Assembly (NCBI RefSeq): GCF_001577835.2
Contig: NC_029541.1
Location: 2,351,141-2,415,140, forward strand
Direction: 5' to 3'
DNA length: 64,000 bases
Source of the DNA: Coturnix japonica
Taxonomy: Eukaryota > Chordata > Aves > Galliformes > Phasianidae
Below the pieces are notes generated by a model. That model had not been told where the DNA came from, did no database searches, and worked only from the letters and a program-made list of their open reading frames with translations. Position 1 is the stretch's first letter; each line of letters begins with the position of its first letter. The position numbers and the translations under genes were made by a program. Shown in pieces: positions 1 to 12,300 of the stretch.

Positions 1-2123
1 AACTGAAGGCGCTGCATTCACAGTGCAGTAGCATACATTCATATTCAATTTATCATAAAGTACAAAATATGTGTGGGTAAATATATATATAGACACTCGA
101 CTTACAAATAACTTACCCTTTACCACAGCAGTAGTTAATGAGATTGGATTTAGCAAGCATCTGCACCATGATTCAGCACTAAGTGGATGCACAACACAGC
201 AGCATGCAATCTAGGTGCCCAAGCTGGCCTGTACAATTAAGTCTTGTCGTAAGAGATGTTGAGGCCTAAGAAGCTGCACAGCTTTCCCCAGATCCTGGTG
301 GTATTTTCCTGGTAGATAAGTGCCCCCATTATGCAGAATTAATATGATTTCAAATGCAGCACACAAACAACCTCCTCATCTCCTGAAACAGCGTGAGCCC
401 ACAGCAAAAGGTCTGCAAACCTCCTTAAACACCAGCAAGTTATCTTAGCATCCAGATACAGAGAATGCAAGGCTATCATTAAGCACGTAATCATTCTGCT
501 GTTGAAAGGAAGAAATGCCAACAGATGATAAATCAGGAATTCTAGATAGCAGGTGGGGTAAAATTCAGATTGATTCCTCTTCTCTTTACCCAAAAGGTGC
601 CAAAATCTTCAAAATCCCAGTTTCTGTGCAAAGCTGAATCCTTAAGATTGGTACTAAATATCATGTTACTGTCAAGCATGACAATGTTATTAGGCTACTA
701 GTCTTCATTTCACAGCTAATAAAAAGCAGAAGTTCTTTCAGAGTAGTTCTGCAGACACAGTTTTGGATAATACCCAAAAAGCCTCATCCATTACTATTCC
801 AGACATCAAATCCACTAATTACAGAAGCAGTGTCCTTGACGAGCTGTTCTTGTGCTGGTTGTTGGCTTTGGTTTTTAAACTTAGTTGTCTTAGTGCATGC
901 TAGACAGACCTGGAAAATACACATTAGCTAGAGGGCTGAAAAAGGCAAGCTTCTCTCTGGGACTGCAGACCCCATTAAGTTAATAGGAAGCTACCTCCAG
1001 CCCAATTCACTGCTGAAACACCTACCTCCTCCCATCAGCCTTAAAAAATATTTGTGTTCATTTTTTCAGCCCATCAAACTTATGTAAGAAATCCTTTGAC
1101 TCAGTCTTGAGGTTAGCTGTGATTCACCCTCCCTCTCCTGCTGCTGGAAGAGGGTTTTATTTCACCAAGCCTTTTCAAATTAATCTGAGTAGCTGTTTTC
1201 ATCTAAGTGTCCTAAATATAACCAAAGCCAGACAGAGGGATCTTTGTCACTCGCATGAGAAACATAAATGTAGAGAGGGTTGTAAACTGCAGCATGGCTA
1301 AGCTGATGCATCAAAACACACACAAGCAAAATAAATGCGAAGCTAAACACTCTGCATGCTACAGCAAATTCCACATGCAGATCCAGAACAGGCATTTACT
1401 TTGCAGCAGCTGATCTGGTGCTCTTCAGGAAGGTGCTGATGCTTCATCTGCAATCTACAAATACCACTTGTGTTCTTACAGTGGGTATGGGAGGCCACAA
1501 ACACCCCACAACACAGCACTGCCTTGTTGGTGTCATTAGGGGAGGCTTCACTTCAGCTGCAGTCTGGGTTTGTAAAACATCTCAGCCTGAGGAAAACAGA
1601 CTGAGTTTCCACTTTGTGCCTAGCTGAAATGATGCCTTAATTCAAATGCCCCATAGAAAAGTTACCTTGATAGATCACTGTTCAACAACAAAGTTTATAC
1701 TCTTACTTGCACGAACACAGATCAGATTCTTTGCACTTAAGCAATTTATGTTTAAGAATAAATAATCTGCTATGGATAGCCAAAACAATGTTCAACGTGT
1801 ATTACACTGCAATAAAAACAGCTCAGTATAAGATCTGTAATTCAAAGAAAGCTTATGGAAGCTATTAAAAGGCATGATATACAACTCTCATCTTTAGAGC
1901 TATTTGCTAAACACCAAACAAACCCATCCAGGACAGGAGTATGAGTAAGTGAAGAGGGGAGGTACAAGCAATGGCAGACAAAGCACTGCAAACAGACTCC
2001 CACCTCCTTGTTCCTAACACCTCCAACTTCCATTGACATCACTGACCTCCACTGATGGTTTCACCACAAGGTTTTACTGCATCTTCTGTTCAATAAGACA
2101 ATTGTGCACAGACACACGGTTAC
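1..2123 (-). other. DSTYK intron 2 (partial)
   Basis: AT-rich, repeat-poor sequence after the exon 2 donor. I searched for the next expected DSTYK block (EVDVVVAPCQG-type) on the minus strand and did not see it, so exon 3 lies outside the window. The short ORFs here show no recognisable protein features. Confidence 0.75.
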
Positions 2124-2509
2124 CTTTAGCAGCGAGTATGGCAGCACGACCTCCAGCTCTGCTATGCGGTGAGCAGGATCTTCACTGTCCCCACGGATCT
2201 CTAAGTCCTCCTCAGGGATAGTGTCCCAGTGCCCTCGATGGGCTGCCATCATATGGACCAGTTCATATTGCTCAGGAAGTGCTAAACTAACCCGTGTTTG
2301 AGTCCCATGTGTGAAACGGATCCGCCGCCGCTTACAGTTCTCCTCGCTGCTGATTTTGGTGGTAGGCAGCAGCTTCTCACCCAGCAGTATGTTGAGTAAC
2401 TGGCATTTGGCATTACAGTTCTGGCCAAGAATGAGGAGGCAAGGGTGCCAGCTCACAGTCTGCTGGAGGTGCTCTTCCTCATGGCGAGGGAAGGAAATGA
2501 AGTTCTGAC
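2124..2509 (-). CDS. DSTYK: DSTYK coding exon 2
   Basis: 386 bp. The acceptor CATTTCAG lies just above 2509 and the donor AAAG|GTAACC is at 2124/2123. The incoming phase of one base matches exon 1, and the outgoing phase is 0. It encodes a block strongly matching human DSTYK: a P-loop-like hydrophobic strand ([17 protein letters not shown]), LPTTK and EEDLE motifs, then ELEV. Confidence 0.92.
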
Positions 2510-5500
2510 CTGAAATGGAGTACAAACTGAGTCAGAATAGGTTGACTGAACAGTAAGCCTCATACCTCTAAGGCAGCTGAGCACCAGCATTCAGACATCA
2601 TTGCCCCACAGCCAGTTAAGAAACACACAGAGCACCAAGCATTTGTTTTTGTATCCTAGAGCTAACATCAGCAATTTGGGACTTTCACTGTGTCAGTATG
2701 GAGGTCCGCAGCAGTTTGACTTATAGCAAGTCATGAAACAGGTTTACTCTGTTCTCTTTTGCCCTAGAAAGAGTTTACACAGCTCTCTTGAACAGGGTGG
2801 TGGAAGATGAATGGTAGATCCTAAAAGCTAAGAGGAAACAGTTGTCAAGGCTGAAGCAACCAAAGGGCTAAAGACATCTGCACTATAGAACAATGCAGCC
2901 TAAAACACATGAAGCAACAGATTTGCTCTCTGACTGCACCTAACAATACATGTCTTTCCTTTCCATCCAAAGGGAGTCATGTGTATAGCTGAACTAAACC
3001 AGCAGAGCTTGCCAGATATTCTTACCAATTTTACATACAGTGTTTTTGCTGGAAAAGGAAACAACTGAACATCTCCTGCAGAGCAGCCAGAACTCCCTGG
3101 AATTACTCTCCTTCCCCATCTGCCATTGGAAGCATCACTACAACAGCCCACTAACCAAGCTGTTTGATTTCTTAGCCCATAGTCGCATTTGCCTTACTAC
3201 ATTAATGCTGGAGAAAACAGTCTCACTATTGAATTGAGCTTCTGAATTCTTTCAGAAGTACTAAACGCAGCTTTTCCCCTGCTCAGTCATCTAAGCTGAA
3301 GTGTAAGCAGCTTTGTGTTACCTTATGCATAGCAACAGAACAATTCTGGTTGCACCAAGAGACAAACAAATTCCCCCCCATCTGCTGCCCTTCAGTCTCA
3401 TGAGTCCCCATCAGCTGATGCTCCACCCAGCCAAAGAACAGGCCCCATTCTTCCAGACCTGAAGGCAGATGGCACCCAAAAAACAAAACAAATTTAGTCC
3501 TAAACACAACAGCCAAATTTCAGAGCCAACAAACAAGGATGACTGCCCTGAGATTGGACAAAGCAACATGAAGAGCATGAAACTGGGCTCACATAGCACA
3601 GCACAGAAGCACCAGCGGGGATTTTATAGGGGAAGGTCCTGTTTCACCAGGGCTATTAAAAGAATTGCAATGAGTCATGTTCCGGCACCCAACAACGTTT
3701 CAGCATCTCCAGCCTTAAGATGCTTTGATGTACCAAGATACTTCCTCAATATGGGTAACCAAATGAAAGCCAACGGTTATTCCAGACCTCATTCTGATGG
3801 CTTTCCACTCTGTGAAAGTAATCCAAATTAGGAGCCCCATAAACCAAGAGACCATGTGAGCCCAGTTGGCCTTACAGTACAGCCTTAAAGCTCTGACATG
3901 ACAAGGAAATCCTACAAAAGGTTAAGGAGGCATCACTTGCTGAATCCTGACTCTTTAGCAGCTCTGATAAACAAGCCTTTTGAAACACACAACAAGAGCA
4001 GAGTGACCACATCAAGTGACCAGAGGACAGAATCAAGCAGCGCATCAAAGAAAAGTCAAAGAAAACCCACACGTAACACATCTATGCCTTCAACTACAAG
4101 AAAAGGATCCCTTTGATCCAGTTACATCTGCTGAAATTTCAGCTGGGAATTCAAGCATCAGATATCATGAAAACACAATCAGGAGATGCATTGAAACCTT
4201 CCTTACATTGGCTATTAGAAAAGAAACAGGCAGATTTCACCCACTCCTTGCTCTGCATTTACATGCACTTAATGCCAGTGAGATAATTGAAATCCATCAG
4301 TTCAGCTGAAGTCATTGCAGCATTGAATGAATAAATACCACATCTTTCTTCTCTTCACACACACAACCTCCCTGAGTTCTTCACCAAGTCAGTTTGCTAC
4401 AGTCAGAATCTGCAATGAATTTAACATCATGTCAACCCTCAAAGACTTTAAGGTCTCAAATGTGGAGCAAGCTGCAGTCACGGAGCAATTACCTGTGATT
4501 CTGTATTGCACAGAACTTATTGCTGTTTCTGCTTACGAAAGCAAGACATAAGTAAAGACATAGTGTAGTTCATAGTTTACTTAGTAGGTGGTAGCTCTAA
4601 CATAGGGAAAAAACAACCTGACCTAACAAAAAAAGCAGATTTAAGATGTTCTGAAGAGATGCAGCAACGTTCCCATCTCTATGTGAGCATCTCCTATCCG
4701 TGACAGAAACTGTGTCATTTGGAGACATGTGATAAGCACTTCAAAAATAAGGCTGCAGGGGAGTCCCTAAGCGCGTGCATCCCATTCAGCTCCCTGTGAT
4801 GAAAGGCGGCCTGTCCACAAACAAGGAGGTCTCTCACCAGGAATCAGCACAGAATTCAGACAAACTCTCTGCAAAACAAGCTCAGGTTGAAGTTAACAAA
4901 CCTGCAGGAGCCCTCAGCACTTAATACTTCCCCTCCTTGTATCTCCAGTCTCATTTGTCTTTGTGGTGTTTCTGATGGCACATTCTCACTCCTTGCAGAC
5001 ACTGAGATCTTCCAAATTCCTCAAGTTCCATGGCAGCCCATGCGTTACAGAATGCTTTGACCATGACAAGATTTACAATTAACAGACTCTGTTACACGAA
5101 CCACCACACATCCATCAGCAGTGCTGTTCATTCCAGAACAAATGCAGCTAATGATCACACCAGCAAACAGCTCTCACAATGTTAATACCTCCATAGTCTG
5201 CAGCAGCAAGCTTCACCTTCTGCTCAGCTCAAAGCACGTTGGTCAGAGCTTCCCTGACCTATGCAAGGAGTTTCTTCTCAAACAGCCCCTCTATCACCTC
5301 TCTGGCCTTAAAGCTCACCTTATGTTTACATACCCACCAGCACAATACAAGCCTTAACCCTGAGGATCACAGCAGCATGGGGAGAAGTCACATTTTAACC
5401 AGCATATATAGTCTCAGTCAATGCAGCATCAGATAAAAACTCTCCTAAAAACCTTTGGTTAACACATTCAACCCCCTCCAAAACACATTTATGCATGGAG

Positions 5501-8500
5501 TCTTTAGGCCATCAAGCCTATGGCTTTTCACCAGACAGGCATACATTAAGATGATACCACTGCTGCCAATGGAATAATGAGTGTGCTGTGGTTATCTGTA
5601 CAAAAGGTGCAATATGAACCACTCTGATCCACTCCTGACAAACACTGCTGTCATCCTCATGAAGCAGAAGCAGGTGGGACAAGTTGCCCTTCTCATTGCC
5701 CAGCCTTGGCTGCTCTGCTCACCTGCAAGCAGAGCCTGACAGATCCCTTCATACAGCACTGCCTGGACTGTGCTTTAGCTTGTTGATTTCTATTGATTCA
5801 AAGGGCACTTACCTTTCTCCACTCTTACGGGTGTCTCAAAAGCAAACCCTCACACATTTGTTTTGTTTCCAAGACATCTCAGTTTACTTTCTCTGTTTAT
5901 TTTCCTCCTTCAGCTGTAGGCAACAAGTGCCCTGTCCATTTCACTTCCCATTTCCTACCTATTTCACGCTCCAACATTTTGCACAGCGCTGCAAAAAAGA
6001 CTTTAGGACTGTTTAGCCAACATTACTTTCACTTCAAACCCACTTGCAGGGCAAAATGATTCTGAAGTCTGTGTAAACTGAGTCCTGCAAACCCTCTGAC
6101 ACTTCAAATAATCCATGTTAGAAAGGGAAGAACATTTATTACCTGAGAAAGTGAGCATTACATTTCAGAGAGTACAGGAAACACACAATTCAACTAAACC
6201 TTCCAAGAATAAAAACCTCCATTCAGAGCTGACTATTCATGCACAAAGGCAATAAGCGCTATCAGTGCCTTAGGTTTCAAAGGGTTGTAAATGTTACACA
6301 GTCTCTGCTATCTGAAATCCTGAACCCACAGCCTACACTGTCATTACTGTTCGCATGAGCAAGTTTCAAAGCTGTCTGTGTTTCTTGAAGTCCTGATACT
6401 TGAAGGCCAATGGGTAACCCATGCAACAGTAAAGTCAAACCAGGTCAAAGTTAGTGCTGGAAAGCCAGGTTTTAAGCATTCCATGGCAGAAACAGGCAGG
6501 ATATCTGGTGGAATCCATATCTCACGTCAGGAATGTTCAATTAATAACGCACACACATCTATAAAGCTCTACAAGCAGACTTTTAATATGTAATTGATAT
6601 TGGGCTGGCATCGCTTTACAAGAAGTAACCAAACAAGAACAACTCCTGTTGAATGCTCCATTCAAAGAGCACTGAGAGCAACAGAAAGAGCCAAACGAGC
6701 TAGTTCCTCCTTCCTTAAAGTCACTGAAAGATATATAAACAAACACACGTCAGCTAGATCTTTAGCAAGCTACTCCTATCCTAAAAGTTCCTATGGAACA
6801 CTTTCTTTTTGGACACAGAGCAACAGAGGAGCTCAACAACACTTTCAAATAGGAACGGCAAGCATAAGACAAGCATGGACAAGTAGCCAACAGAGATGAC
6901 TCATGAACTGTTTGGAAATGCATAAAGAAGATCTTTATATATATTTAATGTCACGCTGAAGTCTTCTCACGAGACAGTCTGATGGAATACAGAGTTCTGC
7001 ACAAGGCAGGAGGTCTCCAAACTGCATAAATGTTTGTCAACACTAATAGATGAATGGCATGGCACATAGGACACTCTGAAAGCCAGCAGCTCATAGTACC
7101 TCACCTGGCTGGCCCACACCCCACAGCTTCCAACCCGACATAGGCTACAGCTCACCTTGCAGCCCTCACAGCTCACCTACCTGCTGCAGCCCACAAGCCT
7201 TCCCAAACCATGGGGTTATAAAGGTTGGAAAAGGCACCTAAGATCATCAAACGCAACTCTGACCCATCTGTGCAGATCCATATCCCTCATTGCCACAAAC
7301 CCACAGTTCTCAACCTTCCACTTCCCTGGGCAGCCTGTGCCAATGCCTGACCACTCTTTTAGAGTGGAGATTTCTGACAGTATCCAAGAGACCCTTCCCT
7401 GGCACAACATAAGGCCACCACCTCTTCTGGACCTATTGCTACCACCTGCAAGAAGCCAATCCCCACCTCACACCAAGGGGAGCCATAGAAAACAACACAG
7501 TCTCCCAAATCACCCTCATCATCAGCCCAGATTCCCATACACACACACACACCCCACACCCTGCCATAACAGCCCCATAACAGCAAAATACAACCTATCC
7601 CCTCCAACCCCCACATCCCACCTTACCAACTGGTCCCACTCTGCACACAGCCCACCCCATCAGGCCCCATTCTTCCCCTCAGCCCCCTCTACACCCCCAT
7701 AGGCCCCATTTACCCCCCATAGGCCCCATTTACCCCCATAGGCCCCATTTACCCCTCAGCCCCCCCTACACCCCCATTTCTAACCCTCAGCCCCCCCATA
7801 CACCCCCACAGGGCCCCATTCTACCCCTCAGCGTAGCCCTCATACAGCCCAGCACGGGCCCATTCTACTCCCTGCAAGCGCCCCGCAAATACACCCATAG
7901 CCCATTTTTTTTTCCCTTAAACCCCCCTTTCCCAGGGGGGCCCCTCTCGCCCCCCACCCCCTTATCAACCCCCCCCCCCCCCCCCCCCACTTAGGCCCCA
8001 TTAAATACCCCCAGCCCCCCCACAGGGCCCACCCTCATCATTATCACCCCGGCAAGCCCCCCCAGTAGGCCCCATAGGTCCCATTCTACCTCTAACCCCC
8101 ATAGGCCCCATTCTTTAACTTTTTTCTACTTTGTTTTTCCGTTCGAATATCACCCTTTCAGCTTACCCCATACACCCCCATAGGCCCCATGGCTACCCCT
8201 CAGCCCCACCCCATAGGGCCCCATTCATACCCCTCAGCGCCCCCCCATAGGCCCCAGGTCCTACCTCAGCCCCATACACCCCATTAGGCCCCACACGAGA
8301 TTCCCAACCTCCCTACCCCCGTAGGCCTCACCTCCATCCCTCGTTCCGCCGGTCCCGCTGTGGGTCCCTTCACCGCTCGCCACCCCCGAAGCGAAGAGGT
8401 TCCCTTGGGAATATTTGACGTCGCGGAAGAACTTCTTGGTCTCTCTCAGGTTCTGCTGTAACCTCGCTAAGTGCCGGTTGTAATGTCCGAAACAACGACA

Positions 8501-8551
8501 CAGCTCCCGGCTCAACCCACCCCGCCACGAAGGGGCTCCTTCACCCTCCAT
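2124..8551 (-). CDS. DSTYK: DSTYK, dual serine/threonine and tyrosine protein kinase (5' part only)
   Basis: Two coding exons, joined in phase, encode the N-terminal ~202 residues of DSTYK (RIPK5). The family member is a large cytoplasmic kinase of about 930 residues with a C-terminal kinase domain. Exon 1 starts at the ATG at 8551 and encodes the conserved RELCR-FG and RQNLRET-KFFRD-type stretch (here [14 protein letters not shown]). It ends at 8332 with donor GTGAGG after one base of a codon. Exon 2 (2509-2124) restores the frame (GGT CAG AAC) and carries [17 protein letters not shown] and [17 protein letters not shown], close to the human protein from memory. The kinase domain and all later exons lie beyond the left edge, so this is a window truncation and not a broken gene. 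The gene is divergent to TMCC2 across 673 bp. Intron 1 is about 5.8 kb. Confidence 0.93.
7213..7470 (-). mobile_element. CR1 LINE 3' fragment
   Basis: Reading the minus strand, the terminal CR1 signature is seen as its complement: AAAGGTTGGAAAAGGCACC, then AAGATCATCAAACGCAA, then CTTCCCTGGGCAGCCTG, CCAATGCCTGACCACTCTTT and a CCCTTCCCTGGCACAACATAAGGCC-type block split by substitutions. It is a diverged, 5'-truncated copy, non-coding, inside DSTYK intron 1. Confidence 0.85.
7540..8330. repeat. C-rich minisatellite in DSTYK intron 1
   Basis: Degenerate tandem array. The clearest unit is about 19-20 bp, of the form CCCCCATAGGCCCCATTTA, best preserved at 7690-7770 and again around 8160-8290. It contains a run of 20 consecutive C at 7969-7988, a place where assembly length is unreliable. 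The array ends directly at the DSTYK exon 1 donor. It is G-rich on the DSTYK coding strand, so it offers many G-quadruplex tracts in the transcribed RNA. Confidence 0.9.
8332..8551 (-). CDS. DSTYK: DSTYK coding exon 1
   Basis: 220 bp: 73 codons plus one base. The ATG at 8551-8549 aligns with the human start (MEG-). The open frame extends 12 codons further upstream to an in-frame TTG but contains no other ATG. The donor is GAG|GTGAGG at 8332/8331. Between the LRET-KFFRD block and the splice site the bird sequence is divergent, as this linker is in the family. Confidence 0.9.
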
Positions 8552-8844
8552 CTCCTCCGTGTCCGTTCCTATATCCCCTCCCCACAACGCGGAACGCTCC
8601 GGCCCCTCCAGGCTGCGGCCTATCCGCCCCTCTCGGAGGAAACAACGCTAACCACAGCTGCCTGGCCTAGTCTTATCCCACCCCCCCCACCCCCCACCCT
8701 CCCTCCTCCCCTACCCCCAACCGGCTCCGCTTTCCTCCTCCTATGGGGCAGCGACTGTGCGAAGCGGAGCCGTGCGTCCCACGGAACCTTTATGGCGGCG
8801 CCGCGGGGCAAACGGGGAGGAGGGCAGCGGACGCTGCGCGCGAG

Positions 8845-8865
8845 GCATGCTGGGAGTTGTAGTTC
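8845..8865 (-). promoter_or_regulatory. ZNF143 (SBS-type) motif 1
   Basis: The minus strand reads AACTACAACTCCCAGCATGC, essentially the long ZNF143/THAP11-type consensus (ACTACAATTCCCAGCATGC) found in divergent CpG-island promoters. Confidence 0.85.
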
Positions 8866-8884
8866 ACCCCCCCTACCACGCGGT

Positions 8885-8905
8885 GCACTCTGGGAAATGT
8901 AGTCC
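8885..8905 (-). promoter_or_regulatory. ZNF143 (SBS-type) motif 2
   Basis: The minus strand reads GGGACTACATTTCCCAGAGT, a second copy in the same orientation. Its start is 40 bp from the start of the first. Confidence 0.8.
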
Positions 8906-8970
8906 CACTAGTAACAACCCGGCGGTGCTACCTCAGCACCTCGCTCTTGACAGCTCCTCTGCTCCATCCA

Positions 8971-9013
8971 CCAATCGCAGCTTTCGGTCCCTCCTTCTGC
9001 TTTCTGCTATTGG
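8971..9013. promoter_or_regulatory. Paired CCAAT boxes (NF-Y type)
   Basis: CCACCAATCGCAG has its CCAAT at 8971, and CTATTGGTTGG has the inverted box at 9009-9013. Opposed CCAAT boxes are a classic feature of bidirectional promoters. Confidence 0.65.
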
Positions 9014-9224
9014 TTGGTTGAGATGTCAATCAAGAAGCTGATCTGTGGTGGTGGCGATGCCGGTGGGTGCGGAGCCGCCGAGGCGCGGTGCCGCCGCTCG
9101 GCCCGGTCACGGCGGGGCAGGAGCGGGAGGGACGACGGTTCGTATCCCGAGGGCACCACAAAGGCCGCCAGGGCACCGACCGCCACCACAACCACCGAGG
9201 CCATAAAGGACCCGGAGAGACGGA

Positions 9225-9386
9225 ATGAAGCGGTGCCGTTCGGATGAGCTGCAGCAGCCCGAAGATAACGGGATAACGGGGGAACAACAAGGGGCTGCTG
9301 CTATGGAAGGCAAAGCGGGGGAGGTACCGGAGATGGGTGGTGGTGGTGGTGGGCCCACACCGAGAGCCAAACCGCCTGACCTGAAG
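9225..9386 (+). CDS. TMCC2: TMCC2 coding exon 1
   Basis: 54 codons starting [11 protein letters not shown], the same start as human TMCC2. The donor is CTGAAG|GTGAGG. The context before the ATG has G at -3. A separate upstream frame beginning ATG at 9023 runs through the start codon and ends TGA at 9245-9247. Confidence 0.9.
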
Positions 9387-12300
9387 GTGAGGAGTGGGGG
9401 GAGATGGGGGGTCCATTGGGGTTATTGGGAGGGTGAGTTGGGTTATAGGGGCAGGTAGGGCAATGTGAGCACAACATTGGGGTGTGGGGGTTATAGGGGG
9501 GATGTGGGGTGCTGGGGGGATGTGAGGGTTATGGGATGCTGGGGGGATGTGGGTGTGAGCCCAACATTGGGGTGTCTTGGGTTATAGGGGGGATGTGGGG
9601 TGCTGGGGGGATGTGGGTGTGAGCCCACAATTGGGGTATGGGGGTTATAGGGGGGATATGGGGTTATAGGGGGGATATGGGGTTATAGGGGGGATATGGG
9701 GTTATAGGGGGGATATGGGGGTTATAGGGGGGATGTGGGGTGTGGGGTGCTGGGGGTGTGAGCCCACCATTGGGGTGTGGGGTGCTGGGGGGATGTGGGT
9801 GTGAGCCCACAATTGGGTTATGGGGGTTATAGGGGGGATGTGGGGTGCTGGGGGGGTGTGGGTGTGAGCCCACTATTGGGGTGTTGGGGTGTTGGGGGGA
9901 TGTGTGTCTTGATGTGTACCAATAGCACCAGCATGTGATCACCATGATGCTACAGGTTTCACCTTGAGGGATGGCCCTATGGTGGGCTTGGTCCCATGGG
10001 GGGGATGGGTACACAATAGGGATGGTCCAATGATGGGGGATGGCCCAACAGGAGGGATGGACACACAGTGGGATTGGTCCCATGATGGGGATGGTCCTAA
10101 GATGGGGATGGTCCTATGATAAGGGATGGTTCAAGCCACAACAGTAGAGATGGCCAAACAATGGGGACAGTCCAATGATGGGTTTGCTTTGGGGATGAAA
10201 ATACTCTTGGGATGAGGGCAAAATACTTTTGGGATGAGGGTGCTCTTGGGATGATGATGCTCCCAGGGTTGAGGATGGTCCCACAGTGGTGATGCTCTCA
10301 GTTTGGGGATGCTCTTGGGATGGAGATGCCACTGGGATGAGCATATCCCTGCAGTGATGATGCTCATGGGATGAAGTGGTCCCACACTGCCCAAACAGCC
10401 CCAAGAATCCACCCACATCCCTTGGATGCACATCTAGTGTTAAGCTGGAGCTCGGCCCATCTTCAGCCACATCCAGCTCACGGCAGTGACCAGGCTGCCA
10501 TTGATTTTATTGATGTGAGCACGGTGCCCAAATGCAGGTTTACCTCTTGATGTAGCCCGATAATTAATTGCCTTTATGGAGTCAATCCTCAAATGTGCTT
10601 CGTGCAGGAAAAAAAATGCATCCTAGTGCTGCCCGCAGCTCCCATAGGGAGCTCAGTGCTGGCCCTGCCACCAACACCACCAGTTCCTACTGCTGCCATC
10701 ATTAGGAAGCAGTCCTATCTGCAAGTCCTACTGCCCACCCTTAAGAGCTGCAGCCCCACACTCAGCTCCCAGCAGGCAGTGAAGGAGCCTCAGGTGTAAA
10801 CTGTGTGCTAGGACAGATTTGAGCTGGGAACGTGGAAACAAAGGGCTGCGTTGCATTGAATCCATCCCCAAACCCCAGCATAGCCCCACCAGCTTCCCTT
10901 TCCCCAGCCCTAACTCCTGTGCTAAGACCAAAGGCTCCATTAGGGAAAAAGAGGGGGGGAAAAAAGGAGTCCTGGCAAGGAGCAGAGCAGATGCATGACA
11001 CACAGTTTTGCTTAAAAATATATTGGGTGGTGGAGATTTCTGCTCTGCAGCAGAATGGCTGGAGCCACACAAACACTGCAGCAGGGAGCACTCAGGCCTC
11101 CTGGCTGCAGCTCTGGGCTCACCAGGCCCTGCATAGGGACACTTAGTGCTCAGCTCTCACTCCTGTATCCTCAAGCATTTCAGATCTGGGTGTGTTTCTC
11201 TCTGTTTTCCTCAATGGTCCAATCTGTCAGCAGGCTGAAAGCTGAAGCCTGGCATCGTTTCCATCTCCAGTTTCACCATCTAGATCTTCTCTGCCCCAGC
11301 TCTTCCTTCCTCTGAACCTGAAAGCTGAGAGCAGCGGTGACCCCATAGCACTGGCCTCAGCCTTTCCCCTTCTTTGGGCCTGACCCAACCCCATGCAATG
11401 GGGAGCAGCCATTCAGGGGCTTCTTAGAGCTGAGGAGATGAAAAGCATTGGGGGAAAGGGGGGGTCCTGTTATGCAGCCCCATGAGCAGTGGGGTGGGAT
11501 TGTGGTGGGCTGAGCTGTGAGCCTCGCAGGCAGGATGCAGAGGACAGCTCTCCATAAAGGACACCAGCCCCTGTTCTCAACCCGCAGGTACATTTCTATT
11601 TACTCCATCACACGAACAATTTTCCAAGCATATTTTGGTCTTAAAAGGACACCGCCAAGGTGAGACAGATCCCCTGTGGCTGCCGGAGCAGAGCTGCTGT
11701 CAGGCAGCTCCAGCAGCAGTGTGGTGACCAGAGCAGCTCCATCCATCACCTCCCCAGGGCATCACTTACCCACAGCTCCCAGAGTGCTGGCAAGGACCCC
11801 ATTAGCTCCCCATGTCCCATGGGGGCTGTATGCTAAGCCCCTAACCCCCATAAAGGAGAGCATCTTCCCATGCAGGCGATGTTCAGATGCTGCAGCAAGA
11901 ACCCCAGCGTGCTTTCAGTGTCCCTGCAGTTGATAACAGCAATGCAGAGGTAACAGCCATAGGCTGACGTTCTCCATGCTGTCATCCAGTGATTCTCCTC
12001 TCCATGCCCTATAGATATGGGGTCTGGAGACCCCCAGCTGCAGCAGCACCTGGTAGCCACAGCCAGTGGTTCAGATTTGCTTGCAGGCAGAGCTGCATAT
12101 CACTACAGCACTTTGGTAGTGCACAGAGCGACATGACTAACGCTTGTCACATGTTTGTTCTCTCCTCCTGTCCCCAAGAGGAGAAGCGTGGGGGGGGGGA
12201 AGTGCTTTATTTGCCATTTAAGAACATCTATATATTTGTGGTCGAAGGGTTCTGTCCTCCCTTGGTGCCCTGAGGTGCTGGGTGTTTTAGGATGGGATGG

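Larger units (their letters stand above)
2510..8331 (-). other. DSTYK intron 1
   Basis: About 5.8 kb. The 2510-7200 part is AT-rich single-copy-looking DNA in which I see no supported exon. A CR1 3' end (7213-7470) and a long C-rich array (about 7540-8330) sit close to exon 1. A plus-strand ORF of 120 codons (3469-3831) has no recognisable domain and is probably chance. Confidence 0.75.
8552..9224. promoter_or_regulatory. Divergent CpG-island promoter DSTYK / TMCC2
   Basis: 673 bp separate the DSTYK ATG (minus, 8551) from the TMCC2 ATG (plus, 9225). The interval is CpG-rich and has no TATA box. It contains an ATGGCGGC YY1-like core (8792-8799), two ZNF143-type motifs (8845-8865, 8885-8905), a CCAAT box (8971-8975) and an inverted CCAAT (ATTGG, 9009-9013), about 38 bp apart. 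This is the usual make-up of a bidirectional housekeeping-type promoter. Transcription starts cannot be placed from sequence alone. Confidence 0.85.

Noticed and set aside
3469-3831. 120-codon plus-strand ORF in DSTYK intron 1
   Set aside because: No domain, no promoter features and no repeat-family match that I recognise; chance ORF.
7157-7702. 181-codon plus-strand ORF
   Set aside because: It runs through a CR1 fragment on the wrong strand and a C-rich array; proline/histidine-rich low complexity.
9664-10083. Pro/His/Tyr-rich minus-strand ORF (139 codons)
   Set aside because: Direct translation of the G-rich minisatellite.
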